Source: Salvator merianae (Eukaryota > Chordata > Lepidosauria > Squamata > Teiidae). Taken from it: a stretch of 64,000 nt of DNA. The position numbers and the translations under genes are program-made. This document shows positions 18,840-32,700 of this stretch, one piece after another. The number at the start of each line of letters is the position of its first letter. The stretch's first letter is position 1. The stretch spans positions 7,553,035 to 7,617,034 of the forward strand of contig QVOM02000053.1 in NCBI GenBank assembly GCA_003586115.2, written 5' to 3'. Under the pieces are notes generated by a model. It worked only from the letters and a program-made list of their open reading frames with translations, was not told the DNA's origin and ran no database searches.

Positions 18840-20159
18840 TTAAGTCTCTGTTTTCATATATGTTGGTCTGGGGAAGGCACCATTTCTAATATCCAAGAGC
18901 CATTGCCTTCCCCTGTTATTGACTACCCACTAAGCACTGGCCAATGGCACCCTCCCGCCTGATTTTTAGCAAAGAGAATCTTGGCAGTTTGTTCTCACTA
19001 ACAAGAGATGCATATGGACCTCACCTACGTTCTAGAGCTCCATAAGGACCAAAATACAGGTGAATTCTCACTAGAACCATCCGTGTCTAGTGGTGGTTGA
19101 TCAACCATGCAGGTATTCCTGTCTCCTCCCTTTGTACCAGTTGCTAGGCTACACAAGGACTGTACCATTCTGTCCATGCCACTGGTAGTTGGACTGCTGG
19201 ATGGAAGCAGAAGCAATTTCTTCTTCATGGTGAAGCTTTCTGTACTGACCACTCCACTAAATGGATATTAAGGTCTTTTGTAAAATTTATCCCAGGGAAT
19301 CTCTGTGCTACTCTAAAACTGTAATCCATGGGCCACTAATAGTCCATGGTCTTTTCCCAAGTGGCCCCCAAAGAGGCTGCAGAACTGTGAAGATGTTTAT
19401 ATTTGCTCTGCACTGGATGTACTTTGTTCTGATGATAGAAGCTGTGTTTGTTTTGAAGATGGCTAAATAAATCGGCCCATTTCCATGGTTAAAAGACTGC
19501 AACCTATTTCCCGGGCACTCTATAGTGTCTATAATATCATCCTAAAGGGGTGAAATCTTGCTTTATCCTATTCTGGGAAAACTCAACTCTCGACCCAGGT
19601 TTTCCTGCAGTAGCATGAAAATCTACCCCCTTGGAAGCTCAGCACAGCTGAATCTGAGGAGAAATGGCCTCTGTGTGTGCAGGTCTGGATATTTTGCTCC
19701 AGCTGTCTAGGCAACAAGCTTTACTCCGGTATATTGCTAAAAAGCAGGATTTTCCAGTGACATCTGGAGGTGGCTGAAGTTAAGACATTCAAGTGTCATT
19801 CAGAGGGATGCTAACATCCTCAAAGCAATTCCATGGCGTTATTACAAGTAATGGCCTGTGATTACAGTCCACAGATATACATTACCCTGATCCATCAGGC
19901 AGAAGCTACAGTTTCACTCTGATCTTTCTGATAGGAAAGTAGCCTTTGGAAAAAAAAAGACTACCTGCTTCCTCTCAGGCACCTGGGAGAAGGGAGCATC
20001 ACGCTGCCAGGAAAAAATGAAAAAAGGGAATAATAGATCACCATACTGTCATATCCTGAAATGTTATTTCAGGTTCCCCTGCTCAAAACCTTTAAAGAAT
20101 CTCTTGACTGGCGGAGAAGCCCAACACATCAACAACGCAAAAAAGAGTTCACAGGGCTT

Positions 20160-20700
20160 TTGCTGGCTAAGCGGCTCCGCGCATTCGTTGCAAAAGTACT
20201 GAGTACGTTTGCGCGATGACACTACACTTCCCAGCAGGCTCTGCTCCACAACCTCTCGGACGACAGGAAATGCCTGTTGCTTAGAGACAAAAGGTCGGCA
20301 GAATAACTGCCTGCTGCTGCTTGCCTCACATTTTCTTTGAAGTTTCCCTCCTGTTTGGGTTTCTCTCGCCCGCAGCTCTAAGCAGCCCAGAATGTGAGTG
20401 AGGGGGGGGGCTGAGTTCGGGGGGGGGGGCAGAGCAACAAATGGCGGTGGGTTGTGGAGCTCCTGCTGGCTTCTGAGGGACCAACGTGGGAAGCAGGTTG
20501 CTGGCGCAGCAGCCCTGCCTGCGTCCATCCTGGCCACCTGGGCCTGTGAATAGGATGGCGGGCTGGAAAGTTGCTCAGGCCTCCTGCACCTTCCGTCGTT
20601 GCATGGATGTGGGGACCGCAGCAGGTTTTGTGGCCTGCAGGGCGAAGGTCGTCAGCCGAGGCTCCCTCCCTCGCCTGTGCGCTGGTAAAGTTTAGGTGAG
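20160..20700. promoter_or_regulatory. CpG-rich putative bidirectional promoter of C16orf86 and ENKD1
   Basis: CpG density rises sharply here. A near-consensus ZNF143/THAP11 site, ACTACACTTCCCAGCAGGC, lies at 20221-20239. A plus-strand donor CCCAGAAT|GTGAGTG at 20393/20394 could end a non-coding ENKD1 first exon. In human, C16orf86 and ENKD1 are head to head around a shared start region, and the same geometry holds here. Start sites are inferred. Confidence 0.5.
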
Positions 20701-20774
20701 GACGTGGGAGGAAGGGGCAACATAGCAGGAGTGTGTAAAGTCTTGCACGTCGTGGAGATGTGGGGCAAGGAAAG

Positions 20775-21085
20775 AAAGAAACCCTTGTTTATATCGGCCT
20801 GGTTGGCCAGTGGAATTCACTGCCACAGGATGTTGCAGTGGCCTCCCAGTTTGGACACCTTTAAAAGAGGGCTGGGCAAATACGTGGAGGATGAGGCTGC
20901 TGGACGTTGATGGTGCTTTAGTGCGTTTGGGATCGGGGGCAGGATGCTCATGGAGCAGAGAATGCGATCAAGGGGATTGGTCATTGCTCCCGTGCAGCCG
21001 ATAGCTTTCCTAGAGGCATCTGTTGCTGGATTAGTTGGGCCACTGGTCCAATCCGGGAGAGTTCCCCTGTTGTATTTTATGGTAC
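20775..21085 (+). mobile_element. CR1-type LINE 3' fragment
   Basis: The plus strand follows the CR1 3' pattern: GGCCAGTGGAATTCACTGCC, AAAAGAGGGCTGGGCAAATA, and a terminal part with GGGCCACTGGTCCAATCC. The reading frame is not maintained. Confidence 0.65.
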
Positions 21086-24000
21086 TGTTTTGTATTGCTT
21101 GGCCATTTTTGTATGTCTGAAGAGCTCAGGGAACGACGATTACTCTCCTTCCTAATCATTTTAGGTTCAGGAGCAGGGCTGGAATCGTATGTCTGAAAAT
21201 CTGAAATCCAGCATTTTTTTCCCATCGCCAGAGTGAAAATTGCTCATTTCCAGTTCAGAAGGTGGAGTTGGGATGAAACCTCCGGCAAAGAAATGCCAGT
21301 TTCATTTTATTTTCACCATACTAATTTGGTCTGTGAGTGTGAGCACACAGTCTGGTCAAAACTCACCCCATCAGTATAATTGTGATGAACACGTTGGACC
21401 TCAGATATCGTCTTTTGTACTGGGTTGACCCCCACTGCATACACACACTGGCTTTGGTTTACATGTGGCTCAGCCAGAACTGACTGCAAATATATACAAG
21501 TGCATGCTGGTTGTCCATGAAGGTTCTGTCACCCAAGATGGACATCAACTCCTGATTGAAAGGATCATATCAAATACAGTACATACTGTTGTCCCTCACA
21601 CAGCATGGTTTTATACAGTATGTTTTTTTTTACAGTATGATATGCATGGACAGTAAAACTGACTTCCCTCTTTATTGTGGTCCTGGAGACTTACAATAAC
21701 ACAATTTGCCCTCTGTGGCACTATTAACTGACATTGATAGACCAGACCTCCCCTCTACAGTGCCCTTGTATTACATTGGTAGACTGGATTACTGCCGTTT
21801 TCCACAGTGGTAATTACTTGCATTATGCATTGGTTTGCAAGAACTAAACCACAGCATTGTGCAATGGATGCCTGTATATGTGATGATGCTGAAATACTGG
21901 GCGGGGGCGGGGGGGATGTAAAATGTTCCCTAGTAAACCTGCCTCTTTAATGCACATCTGTCATGAACTGAGGAGCAGTATGGCCGACTATTGTGGTTGC
22001 AGTTGAATTGGCTTGCTTGCTTCCTTCTCAATCCTTCCTTCTGTACCTCTTTTGCTCCATCTTCCTTGCTTGCTTCCCTCCCTCCCTCTTGTTCCTTCCT
22101 TCCTTGTCTCTCTTCCTTTCTCCATCTCTCTCCCTTCCTTTTCAGAAATGGTATTCAGACCTATAGTTTATAACTGTGGCAATAGCTCTGGACTGTCCTG
22201 CAGGCTGCATTGACCTTATTCAGGGAGACTCACCACATGCTAGATGGTTGCATGAATCGGCTGGCGGTTGTGGACACGGCTCATTATATAGCAGTACGTT
22301 TAGACCAGTGCTGCATTGAATAGTTCTGGACTATAGACTGAAGGGAAGGCATCTCAGGGGACCGTACAGGAAAGAGCCATATCTCGGTAGTGAAATATCT
22401 GCTTTGCCTGCAGAAGGTCTGAGTTTCGATCTCTCTTCCAGTCCTTCCTGGTCTGGAAGCTCCGGAGAGATATTGTTAGCCAGTGGTCTGATTTATGATG
22501 AGACCGTTTTCTTAAGTTCATATAATCAGGCTGTACTCTTACTTCCTTGGCCAGCACAATAAGCCAACCCTGCTGTACTTGGGGCCCTTATCCTCATTCT
22601 GTTTCAGAAGTTTCTAGACGTCTGCCCTGTCTCATGGCACTGTGGCTTGAAACCTTCATTCACCCTGCCACACCTTGCCTATTTCATTAATTATTTTCCT
22701 GGTTATTACTGTGCATGTGGGCTTATCAGCCCTTATAATATTTTCCTTTCTAGATAGCAACTGGGCAGGCTGGGTCAATATTAGTAAAACAGGCCCTTTG
22801 GGGTTGGATTTACCTTTCCCATTAGGGAATTCTTCCCTGCCCTGCGAAAGCTGACGCTGAAGACCCAGTCCCTTTGTAGACTGCTGCAGTTTTCTTCATT
22901 CAGGGCAAAGGAGCTTTCCATCAGCTTTTCTGTACTCGTGCCAGGAAGACGTAGAGAAGCTGTTGCTACTCAATGCCAACAGAATAAACATCTCTCTGCT
23001 GTTTCTGGAACGAGGCCAGGATGGCTGGGCTAGGCATTCTCCACGCACCTTAACGGTAGTTTGGCGTTCTATTGATAGGACATCTTTGTGGCTTAGCTGG
23101 GCATTTCAGCCCTCCCTGACCCCCTCCCCTGCAAAAGGGTGACAATCTGTCAGCGTGTACCTTCCCCAGGTGTTGCTGGGGTTGGATGAATTGCGTTTAA
23201 AATGTGCTACGAAAGCATCTCAGGGGAAGGAGCAGGACAATGAAAGGCAGAAGGTAGTGGCTTGAGCGATCTTGCTGTTTTTCTTTCTGTTTGGTTGTGC
23301 TCACGTCTTTGTGATGCCCGGCGCTGGGCTCGATCAAACCAGGATGGCTGCACCTGTTTGGATCAGGCAAAATGCCAGGGCTTTGTTCGTAGCTTGAGGG
23401 TGAGATCGGGACTGAAAGAGCTCCTTGCTCCACCTCCTTTTTATAAACCTCAAGCAGCCTGCACTAGAATAGAAAAATACTACCGAAATAAAAGAAAGGC
23501 CTTGCTAATGACAACAGTGTAGTAAAAACCAACAGGAAGTAGCTTGGAAATTTTCTTTTTCTTTCCAAGGTAGAGGCAGGAGTTTCCCTTGTTAGCAATA
23601 ATGAAACAACGATCCCCTCAGTGGTGATAATTAAGCGACATCTGGGCTCTGTAGCATTCTTGGCAGCCAGACTTTTTCTCATTACTGTATATGTTGAGCA
23701 GTGCCAAAGCCTATTTCTCTATTAGTTTTCAATGTTTTGCACACATGCGTAAGTCATTTCTCTATTTGAAAACATTTTTTTAAATTACGATTGGTATTGT
23801 ATCCAAAGCATCTATAGATGAAACAAATTGATTTGTTTGTCATTTAGCCTAAACTCCATTTCAAACCAATGCATCACTGGAATAATTTAATGTTTCTGTT
23901 CTGTAAAACAACTAAAAGTTGCTTGCACTAAAAATAGAACAAAGCGAAAATAAAAGCCAGGTTAAACCATACAGTCGTAACAGAGTACAGCAATTTAATT

Positions 24001-26229
24001 GATTAATATGAGTATCTTTATTAAAAAAAACTCCAGTTGGCAACAGCTTGTTATGATGTTTCTGTGCTGTATTTCTGTGCTGAATACTTTTAAAATAGGT
24101 TGCTGCAGACTGCAGTCACAGTTTAAAATGGTATATCTGGTTCATTCACTAGGGCACGGGGAGGGGTAAGGCAGAAGTTGGTGCTTCCCCTTTATGCAGA
24201 AGCAAATCAAAGTGGGGCTTGGCAAAATCAAAGCTAAGGTGCCAAGTTCAGTTGTCTTCTCCACCTCTCCAGGAAAGCCTCTGGTCTTCATATATTGGAC
24301 AGGTGAAATGGAACTTGAAATCTTTACTGATTGTCTTAAGGTGAGCTTACACCATGGACGTTAACTGCATGGTCAAGGCCCACATGGGAACACAGAGGCA
24401 GCTTGACAACTGGCAGTCTCCACACTGTACTGTTCATGGACTGTCAGGTTGGCCAAGGATGTTAGTGGCAGCATTTATGCACCGATAGCATCTTCTGGGT
24501 GAGGGCTTCTCTCCAGTGGTGCATGAGAGTTTTTAAAAGAGTTTCCATACCTGGATGCACTGACAGTGATCCAGCTTGACATGTGTGTGTGCGAGCCCTG
24601 ACTGTGGCTGGAACAAAGGCCAGGAGACCAATAGGCTGTCATCAGGACCTTGTATAGATGAGGCCTAAATTGTAGTAAACAGGATCCTGGGAAATGGTGT
24701 CTTCCTTGTCTTCCTCTATCACTAGGGAAAAGGTCCCACCTCTTAACTTCTCAGGTGTGGCTGGAACGCAGAGCAGAGGCTCCAAAGGTGCAGCCCTCTT
24801 CCCACAAAACTTCTGCAGTGCCAGCTTTATTGTTTTCAGCATAGGAATACATCATTTTTATTCACTCAGGAATAGTCTTGTTTTGCATTTTAGGTACAGG
24901 AAATTTCTTATAGAACGTTTTGGTTTGATTCCCTCAAACTGCCGTATAATGCAAAACTGTGTCGTACAAGTATTGCTATTTATGGAAAAAACAGGGATAT
25001 TGGAACTGCAGGAACCTGGAGTGAATCCGCACTAGCCAGTATGTCTGACCAGCAAGTGTACAGTACTAGCTGCCTCTTATATTGCCACCTGTGGGCGAGG
25101 CCTCCCTTAGGATGACTGTACTTCAAAAAAGTTGTCCCTACTGGAGACAGAACTTTTCATTCTGCCGCTTGAATTAATATTTAATTCTCCGTATTTGCTT
25201 ATTAAGTGTAATTGTATACAGTATGAAGCTGCTAGACTTGGCTTCCTTCTGAGAATCCACATACAGGATTGTACTGTTTCTTTTTTTTAAAAAAAAAATT
25301 GCATAGGATAAATATTACCAGGGTAGATATGCAGTGACTTTAAATGATGCCTTGCTTAATGTCTTCGTTGCTGAGAACAGCACTGCAAGGATGCGTATGT
25401 AACGATCTTTGCAAAATGATTAAATAATAATGCAGTATATTGACAGAGTATGGTGCCACCCTGCCCAGGGTGAGCTTTCCCATGGCTAAAGTCTGCGTGC
25501 ACAGGCAATTCCAGAAGTATAACCGTTTTATGGATGCTCCAGGGAAATATGCATTGCAGAACCACAGCTGTTACTTCATGGCTCCCCTTTCTACCTGTCT
25601 GGGTGTGGGTTCTAGCCTGTAACCCTCCAGCTACTATTAACCCATCACCCAGTGGTATCCCCTTTGCGTTCTTCTCTGGCAACTCTCTCTCACCCTGAAG
25701 TGAGATTTTCCCAGGCCTCGTCCTCTCCCTTCCTCCCGGCCTGGGGGCCAGGGAGGGATTTGCTAACAAGGCCTGCTGCAGCTGTGAACTGTAATACTTC
25801 TGCCTCCTTTGATAGGAGAGGCCCTAAGCCGGCGTAAGCCTTGGAGTTTAGTTGAACTTCTTCAGTACAAGCACCTGGACATGGTTTGCTATGGGCTGGT
25901 GGTCACTGCCTCCTAGCCTAACAGGTTTGATGTGAGGATAGAAGGAAGGAAAGAAAAATAATGTGTATGGTTTTGGGCTCTTTGGAGGAAAGGCTGGGCA
26001 AAATGACGTAGCAAGCCAGGGGCTGTTTCACCTGTGTAGCAGGTGCTTCTGTTTTTGTTTAGCTTTGGCTGCTTGTATCATACAAATCCAACAGAATGAG
26101 GTAAACCCATAGCAGTGGTTTAGGACCCCTTCCTGTAAAACACTCTTTTCATCTGCCCAACTAGGGAATTACATACCTACCTAAGCTTTCAGGCATAGCT
26201 ACGGTGTCCATCTTCAGAGGATTTGACTT
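21086..26229. other. Gene-free stretch, probably ENKD1 first intron or upstream region
   Basis: No coding exon is recognised. A pyrimidine-rich CTTC/CCTT tract lies at 22010-22145, a SINE at 22370-22520, and G-rich homopolymers near 21900. The part at 23660-24140 looks like unique, AT-rich, repeat-free sequence and might contain conserved non-coding elements. Without alignment this cannot be said. Confidence 0.4.
22370..22520 (+). mobile_element. tRNA-derived SINE (second family)
   Basis: Box A-like TCTCGGTAGTGAAATATCTG and box B-like GAGTTTCGATCT are separated by CTTTGCCTGCAGAAGGT, then a tRNA-unrelated body (CAGTGGTCTGATTTATGATG). The arrangement matches a widespread reptile SINE type. It is decayed. 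Confidence 0.6.
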
Positions 26230-26575
26230 CTGGAAGAGTCAAAAACAACCTTTAACTTCATGAACTTGATTGGCAAGGTCATTCCTGAGAATAGAGCCTC
26301 CAAAAGAGTTCAGCGGACTGGTGGCTCCATTATGACATCCAATACCGTATATGGAATTCCTTTCTCTTGGAAATGCAACAGGACTTTGCATTTGCTTGGT
26401 TTGGGCATTTACTAAAGAGGCATTTCTTTACCCAGGCCTTTGGGCACCAATGAGTTTTTTTTTTGTCTTTTTTGTGATAATGTCCCATGTCTAAACTACG
26501 TGTCTTTTCTTATTTTCCTATGCTAGGTATAAACTGCCCATATATAAATACCAATAATAAATAAAGTTTACAAAA
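26230..26575 (+). mobile_element. L2-like LINE 3' end
   Basis: ORF2 C-terminal traces (GIPFSWKCN followed by a degenerate 'TKRHFFTQAFGHQ') precede an AT-rich tail ending CCAATAATAAATAAAG. It is frame-broken and lies upstream of the first ENKD1 coding exon. Confidence 0.55.
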
Positions 26576-26796
26576 CTAGCATGCTGTAGGAGGTGTACAC
26601 TGGATTGAAATAAGTAATTGTGATATTGTTCATGCTGTAATGATGCAAAAAGAGTTGTTGTGGTTGTTCTCCAGTAGCAAAAGCTTCTCTACGTCTTCCT
26701 GTTCCTCCAGATCAGTCAGCCCTGCTCCTTTTGATACTGTGAAGGAAGAAGTAACATTGTGCAGTTCTGCGCCACAGGGCCAGAGTTGAGGCTGAG

Positions 26797-29700
26797 ATGT
26801 CAGAGGGACCTTCTAGGATTACAGGGCCCATTCCCCCTGACCCCACGCTTTGCCCAGAGTACTACCGTCGTCCTCTTTCAGGTAAGTGTGCCACATGGTT
26901 CCTGAGTAACTTGATAATCTCAGCACACAATTGTTGTGTTTTCCTAGCCCCAGCATGGGCCCAAGTGTGGTAACCCCTAGGTACTGGGATTATCTCCTTC
27001 TGAAATATGTCCAACTCCATTGCATTATGCCTTTAGACAGTAAATGAAGATGTACCTCTTTATCCTAGTCTTGAGCTAATGAAAAAGCTATTCCTCCTCT
27101 TGCTTGTGTTTTTTGAAATACGTTTGTTATATTGGTTATGTATTGCATAACCTTCCTAAAGATCATTTGTATAGGGCAAGAAATAAATACGTACTGTACA
27201 TCCATCCATCCATCCGTCCGTATATAATATAGATGCATACGTACATACAAACATACAGTCGTATCTCAGTTTGCAACATTTCTAACAGCATGTTTTCACT
27301 ATTGTGGGATTAACAGATTGTGACCTGCCTCTAATTATGTCCCTCCCCCTCCATTCACTGTTTTGTAGTTTTTCTTCATTGGCTTGCATTAGGTTGACCA
27401 CTAAGCCTGACACTTTCTGACAAAATCATTGGCTTGAATAGGAAATGGGTCTCTGAAGGAGACCGCCATTAACATTTCTGAAACTTCCATTAAATTCGTT
27501 TGGGAAATTCTCAGGTGGGTTGGTCAGTACAAGTCCATGAAGATTTTTGGCACCATTCCCCGAACTCCTGAATTTTCATTTATGTCAGTTTTTTTTATTT
27601 ATGTGGTTTCTGTTTACAGAACCCCCATGTGTATCAAAGTACAACTGTACTTTGTTTGGTGCTATGGACTGAAATGGCAGAGGATTGGAGGACAAGGTCC
27701 TAATCAAGAGAACAGCTGATTTAGAGTTCCCCGCACAGCAAAATTTGACTCCCTATGTTAAGAAAATAAGACCACAAGGGTCTGTTCTCTACCAGGGGAG
27801 ACCCTTTCTCTCTCTAGTTCAGGAATGTCTGTTCTTATTACGGCCAATGCCTCTCCACAATCTCAGACAAAGCTCTTTTCATCTATTCTTACAGCTGATG
27901 TTAAGGAGTGACCTCAAGATGTTCTTATATCCCAAGCATTACCTTTATCATGGAGTTCCCACCCTTCTTTGGCTTTCTCTTTATGTCTCTAGCACGAGGG
28001 AGGCTGGAAGGTAACTCTCTGAAGTTGGATCTTCTCCCTGGCCCCATTCCTCCAGAGTCCAGCCTCTACCCAACATGCTATAGCGCTCGTCTTGCCCGCC
28101 CTGCTCTGCAGTTTAAATCCAAAGCCAAGGACATTCTGGAAATGGGGCAGAAGGACACAGTCGGGGCGCTGCTCCAGCTGGATGGAGTCTCCTTCTGCCA
28201 GGAGATAATACGCAAGGGTAAGTGGGGTCAGACTTACTGAAAGATGCTGGTCAGCTGATGGCTACTTTTCGGGTGGGTTTAAGCTGTGGAATCATGCCGT
28301 AATTCATTTTGCCCAGATTTGCCAACAATAAAGAGGCACGTATTTACCCTTGCCTTTGGCAAAAGGTACAGCTTCTCCTCCCTACTTTCAGGCTCCTGTT
28401 TTATCACGTGCCTTTTATGTTTTTGTTGTTGTTTTAATTGTTGTAACCTGTTTTAATTGTTGTAACCTGAGACCTTAGGGTATAGGGCAGGATAAAAATG
28501 CAAATTAATTGATTAAATAAATAAATAAATAAATATGGGATTGATCTTTGTAGATCAAGGCAGCTGTTGCTATAATATTGGCCAGCTTGATCCAGGAAGG
28601 GTGGGACATAGAATGTTAATTGTAGCATTATGTTCTCTTCATGAAGGCCACTGAATTCAGTTGTCCACATTTGATACTGCAGGTTTAATATTTGTTTATC
28701 GTCTAACATACATGTTATCTCACTGGTGTGAATAACAGTTTTTGTGCCAGGGCCCATTATTATCAGGAAGGTGACTTGCTGAAGCATTTCACACAGTTGG
28801 ACTGGTACATATTTTGCTGTTACAGAGCAGGCAGACCCAAGAGGAGAAGCTTGTTTCAAGCTTGTTTCAGTTAAGATTTAGGTTAAAACCAGAAAGCAGG
28901 TCCCTTTATATAGAGGGCAATCCTGATACATAGAGATAAGAGCTACCAGTTTCACTGAGTGCTAGGCAGAATGATCAAATACTTTTTTAAAAAAAAATAA
29001 TCCCTCTCCGTGGAAAACTGGGGGAGCTGTTGTTTTGTATTTGCAGCTCATGTTTCATTTATCTCACCAATGCAGGTAGGGCTCCCAAGGACTATGAGAA
29101 GGAGAATTTGAGGCGCATGAGAGAAATTCAAAAGAAATGCAAAGAAATGGAGCAGGCCCGGGACAATGGCCAGCCGAAGCCTGTGAAAGCCCTGTGGAGG
29201 TCCCAAAAATATGAGAATGTGGAGTCCAAAGTGAAGAAAAAGTTGCAGGTAGTGCCAAGACAGAGATGCTGTTTGATCAGCTGAATTTGTCATTGTGTTT
29301 AGTTGCCTTTGGGCAAGACCGAGAAACACAGGAAGTGCGACGTGATGTAGTGCTGGGGGCAGTGGTCACGTAGCTGGGTGGCAGAGCATATGGGTTCATA
29401 CCCAAACGCCCTGGTTCAGCCATCACTTCATGAGAAGAATCAGGAAAGGGTGACTGAATAACATTTCTGAGAGTGGCAAACAGCATTGGACCAGTGTGTT
29501 TGGGTACAAAATTTTATCTTTCCTGTAGAAGTCCTATTACCTACAAATCCCACAGAAACTGGTGCATTTCTGGATGGATACCCATGGTTTGACAGATCCT
29601 ATCTGATGGATCTTAGAGAGAGAGACTTGAAGGCAGAAATAGCAGCTATCAAACCAGGGATCCCAAAGATGAATGCAAAAGGAGTATATGAATCTACTAT

Positions 29701-32700
29701 CTTTTTGAAGCAAAGCAAGTATAAATCTAGTCAATGTCTTGGTGGGAGACTGTCTGGGAAGCGGATGGACATTAACTTTAGATTTAGTGACAGAAGAAAG
29801 CTGGAGCTGGGACAAAGCTATCATTCATGGTGCAAAATTAGATTTTTGCCAGGAAAGATTTCTGCAAGCATTGAACTAACCTGGTTCCAAGGCACTTAAG
29901 AGTAGCAAACGGTGTGGTACTTTGGCTAAGTTACTGGAACCCGAAGGCCCAGTTGAAAGGTGCATAACTGTGTTCACTGGGAAGGGTAAATGCAGAAATC
30001 CATTGAGTTGAGGGCCATTGATGTATTCTGTGCTGGATGTTTTGTTTCAAAGTTTCTCTGGCTTTGCAGTAATTCTTCCTTGTTTTCCTGCCTTTCCCAG
30101 GAGGAACCAAATCAACCCATTCCAGAAGCTCAGAACTACTTGAGGGCCTATTCACGCTGTGGCATGGGAATTCATCCACGCAGATCACAGTCCCCGAATC
30201 CTGTTGAGTCAAAAGCGATGGCCCATACAGAGGGCATGGCAGCCCAAAATGGGAATGCCAAGGTAAAGGTGCAGAAAACGCAGAGGGTGGATAAAAATGG
30301 GCAAAGAGAAGTTTTCCCTCTCCCTTGCAAAACCATGCTCATCTGAGGAAGCTGAATGCTGGAAAAATTTGGAACAGACAAAAGGAAATGTTTCTTCCCA
30401 GTGTGCCTGGTTCAGCAGTGGGATTGACTACCACAAGATATCATTACCAAGAGATTAGACAAATTCATGGTGGATAGTGGCCTCTCGGTGGCTAAAAGTC
30501 ATGATGGAGGAATCCAGATCAAAGACTGTCCAGCCTCTGCTTGAATACAGGGAGGGAGCAGCTACCGGTTCCATTGTTGAACTGCCCTTACTGTAAAATA
30601 CTTTTTCCTTGATATTCAGCTGGAATCTGCCATGTTGTAACTTAAGTCTGTTACTCCTTGTCCTGCAGTCATAGTCATGGTAGCCACATCGGCCTTTTCT
30701 GCACTTGACCTTATTCCAGATTATATCTTGGAATAGGAATCTGCCAACTGCATGCTACTATGAACCTGGGACCTGCTATAATCTTCACTAGCGTGTGGAT
30801 AGCAGGTCCCTATTCTGGAATATAGTCCAGAATAAAGCCAAGTGCAGAAAGGGCCAGCATTTCAGATCAGAGGGGACTATTCTGCCCACGGCCTGTTCAC
30901 AGGCATCCCATAGGCATCTGATTAACCACTGTTAGAACTGGCACCCCACTGGTCCAATCTGGCAGAGCTTTTGATATATATTTCTGCTGTGCATGCATGG
31001 ATCCATTACTGCTGATGCCATTTGTCTGGTACTCCCTGCGTCTTATCAGTGTTTGATGCTCCACCAATCCCAAATTTCCACGGATTTAGTAATCAGAGGT
31101 TCCTCTCAAAGACGGTTCCCTGGAGTGGGAAGCTTCACTTCAGACGGAGGAGGGATGCTATCAAATGTACCTGGGCTCCTTAAGATGGTTCAGCTTTTTG
31201 TTTTAACTTGTCCTCAGTCCCCAGGTGTTATTTTCTTTATAGTATTTTATTCAGTAAAATTTCCAAATTGGAAATACTAGTGCCAAACATCCATCAAAAC
31301 TACAACCAATATAAAAAGGACAGGCTTCCAATTTACAAAACATAAAAATTTATGTATATCACACTCAGACGATTGAGAAGATACACGTTCTCGCTTTAAA
31401 TTGGGGATACAAATTGTAAACTCTGCCCAGGTTTTAGTATGCATCTCTAAAGATGGCCGGCCTTTAAGTTAAGGGGGAAAAAACCCAACGGTCGCGGAGA
31501 CTCAATCCACAAGTTCAGAAGCATCCAGGGGACAAATCAAGTGAAGCAGAGGGTGGAATCCTGGCTTTGAGCCCCAGGTATGCGACTCTGAGCAGTCAGC
31601 CCAAGAAATTCCTTGCCTTGTCGCTCCGCCTTCTTCTCGTTTCAGATGCAGCAGGAGAAACGGGTGGTGGATTTTGTCAGCCACAATGCCCAGAATGCCA
31701 AGCGAGCTCAACTTCGACGCTCACGTTCTCTGCAATCCCTGGCAGATGTGCTGGAGCAGAAACAGAAGGAGCAGGAAGAATACAATGCCAAGCAGAAGGG
31801 CCACGTCCCTCGCTAGTAGGTATCAGGACCCCATATATTTCAGCGTTTGAAGTATAAATGATAGTCTTAAAAGGCACTTTACAAGACTATATTGCAAGCA
31901 CACATAGGAACGCTAGATTGAGCCGTGGTCCATCTGGCCCAGCATCCCGTCTCACCCAGTGGCCCACCAATTGCTTCTGGGGTATCTCACGCAGAAGACA
32001 AAGGCAAAACCTTCACCTGCTCTCAACTCCCTACAAATGGCCTTTAGAGGATCCTGCCTGTCTCTCCTACCTGGAGGCAGGACCTGGGCATCATTTCTAG
32101 TAGCCATTGATACACTTGTCCTCCATGAATTTGCCTAATCCTTTCTTGAAGGTATCCAGGCTAGTTGCTGTCACCAGCACTTATGGTGGTAAATTCCATA
32201 GACCAGTGACCCTCTGGGTGCAAAAATACTTCCTCTTGTCGGTCCTGACTCTCCTGTCCATCAGCTCCATAGAGTGTGCCATGGTTCTAGTGTTGTGTGC
32301 GACAGAGAAAATAATTTTTCTCTATCCACCTTTTCCACACCATGTATGATTTTATATAGTTCAATCTCATCCCTTATGAAATACCGTTCAAGGCTGAAGT
32401 GACACTCTATGTATATAGAAGGCAGTGCCTGTAATCTGCACAGAAAGGAAATTGGTAGAATAAGCATATCAGGACGAAGATTGAACAAGGATAACCCCTT
32501 TTTTTATCATCTCTATATCGAGTTATATCTCTGTGCCACATTGGAGTTCTCTGAGCTGGATTTTATGGCTGTAGATGCTTTGCTACCAGGTAACATAGTC
32601 AGTGCAGAGCATTTGGAGAAACAAGATTCAGCTTGGAGAACTCTTACCATGCAATGCTCTGACCCTGAGCTATGGATATTCTCAATTATATTTCTTGTTA

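Noticed and set aside
20064..20537. 157-codon minus-strand ORF at the CpG island
   Set aside because: Compositional openness of CpG-rich DNA; no domain. It could be part of a 5' UTR exon.
25356..25769. 137-codon minus-strand ORF upstream of ENKD1
   Set aside because: No homology recognised and no splice context.
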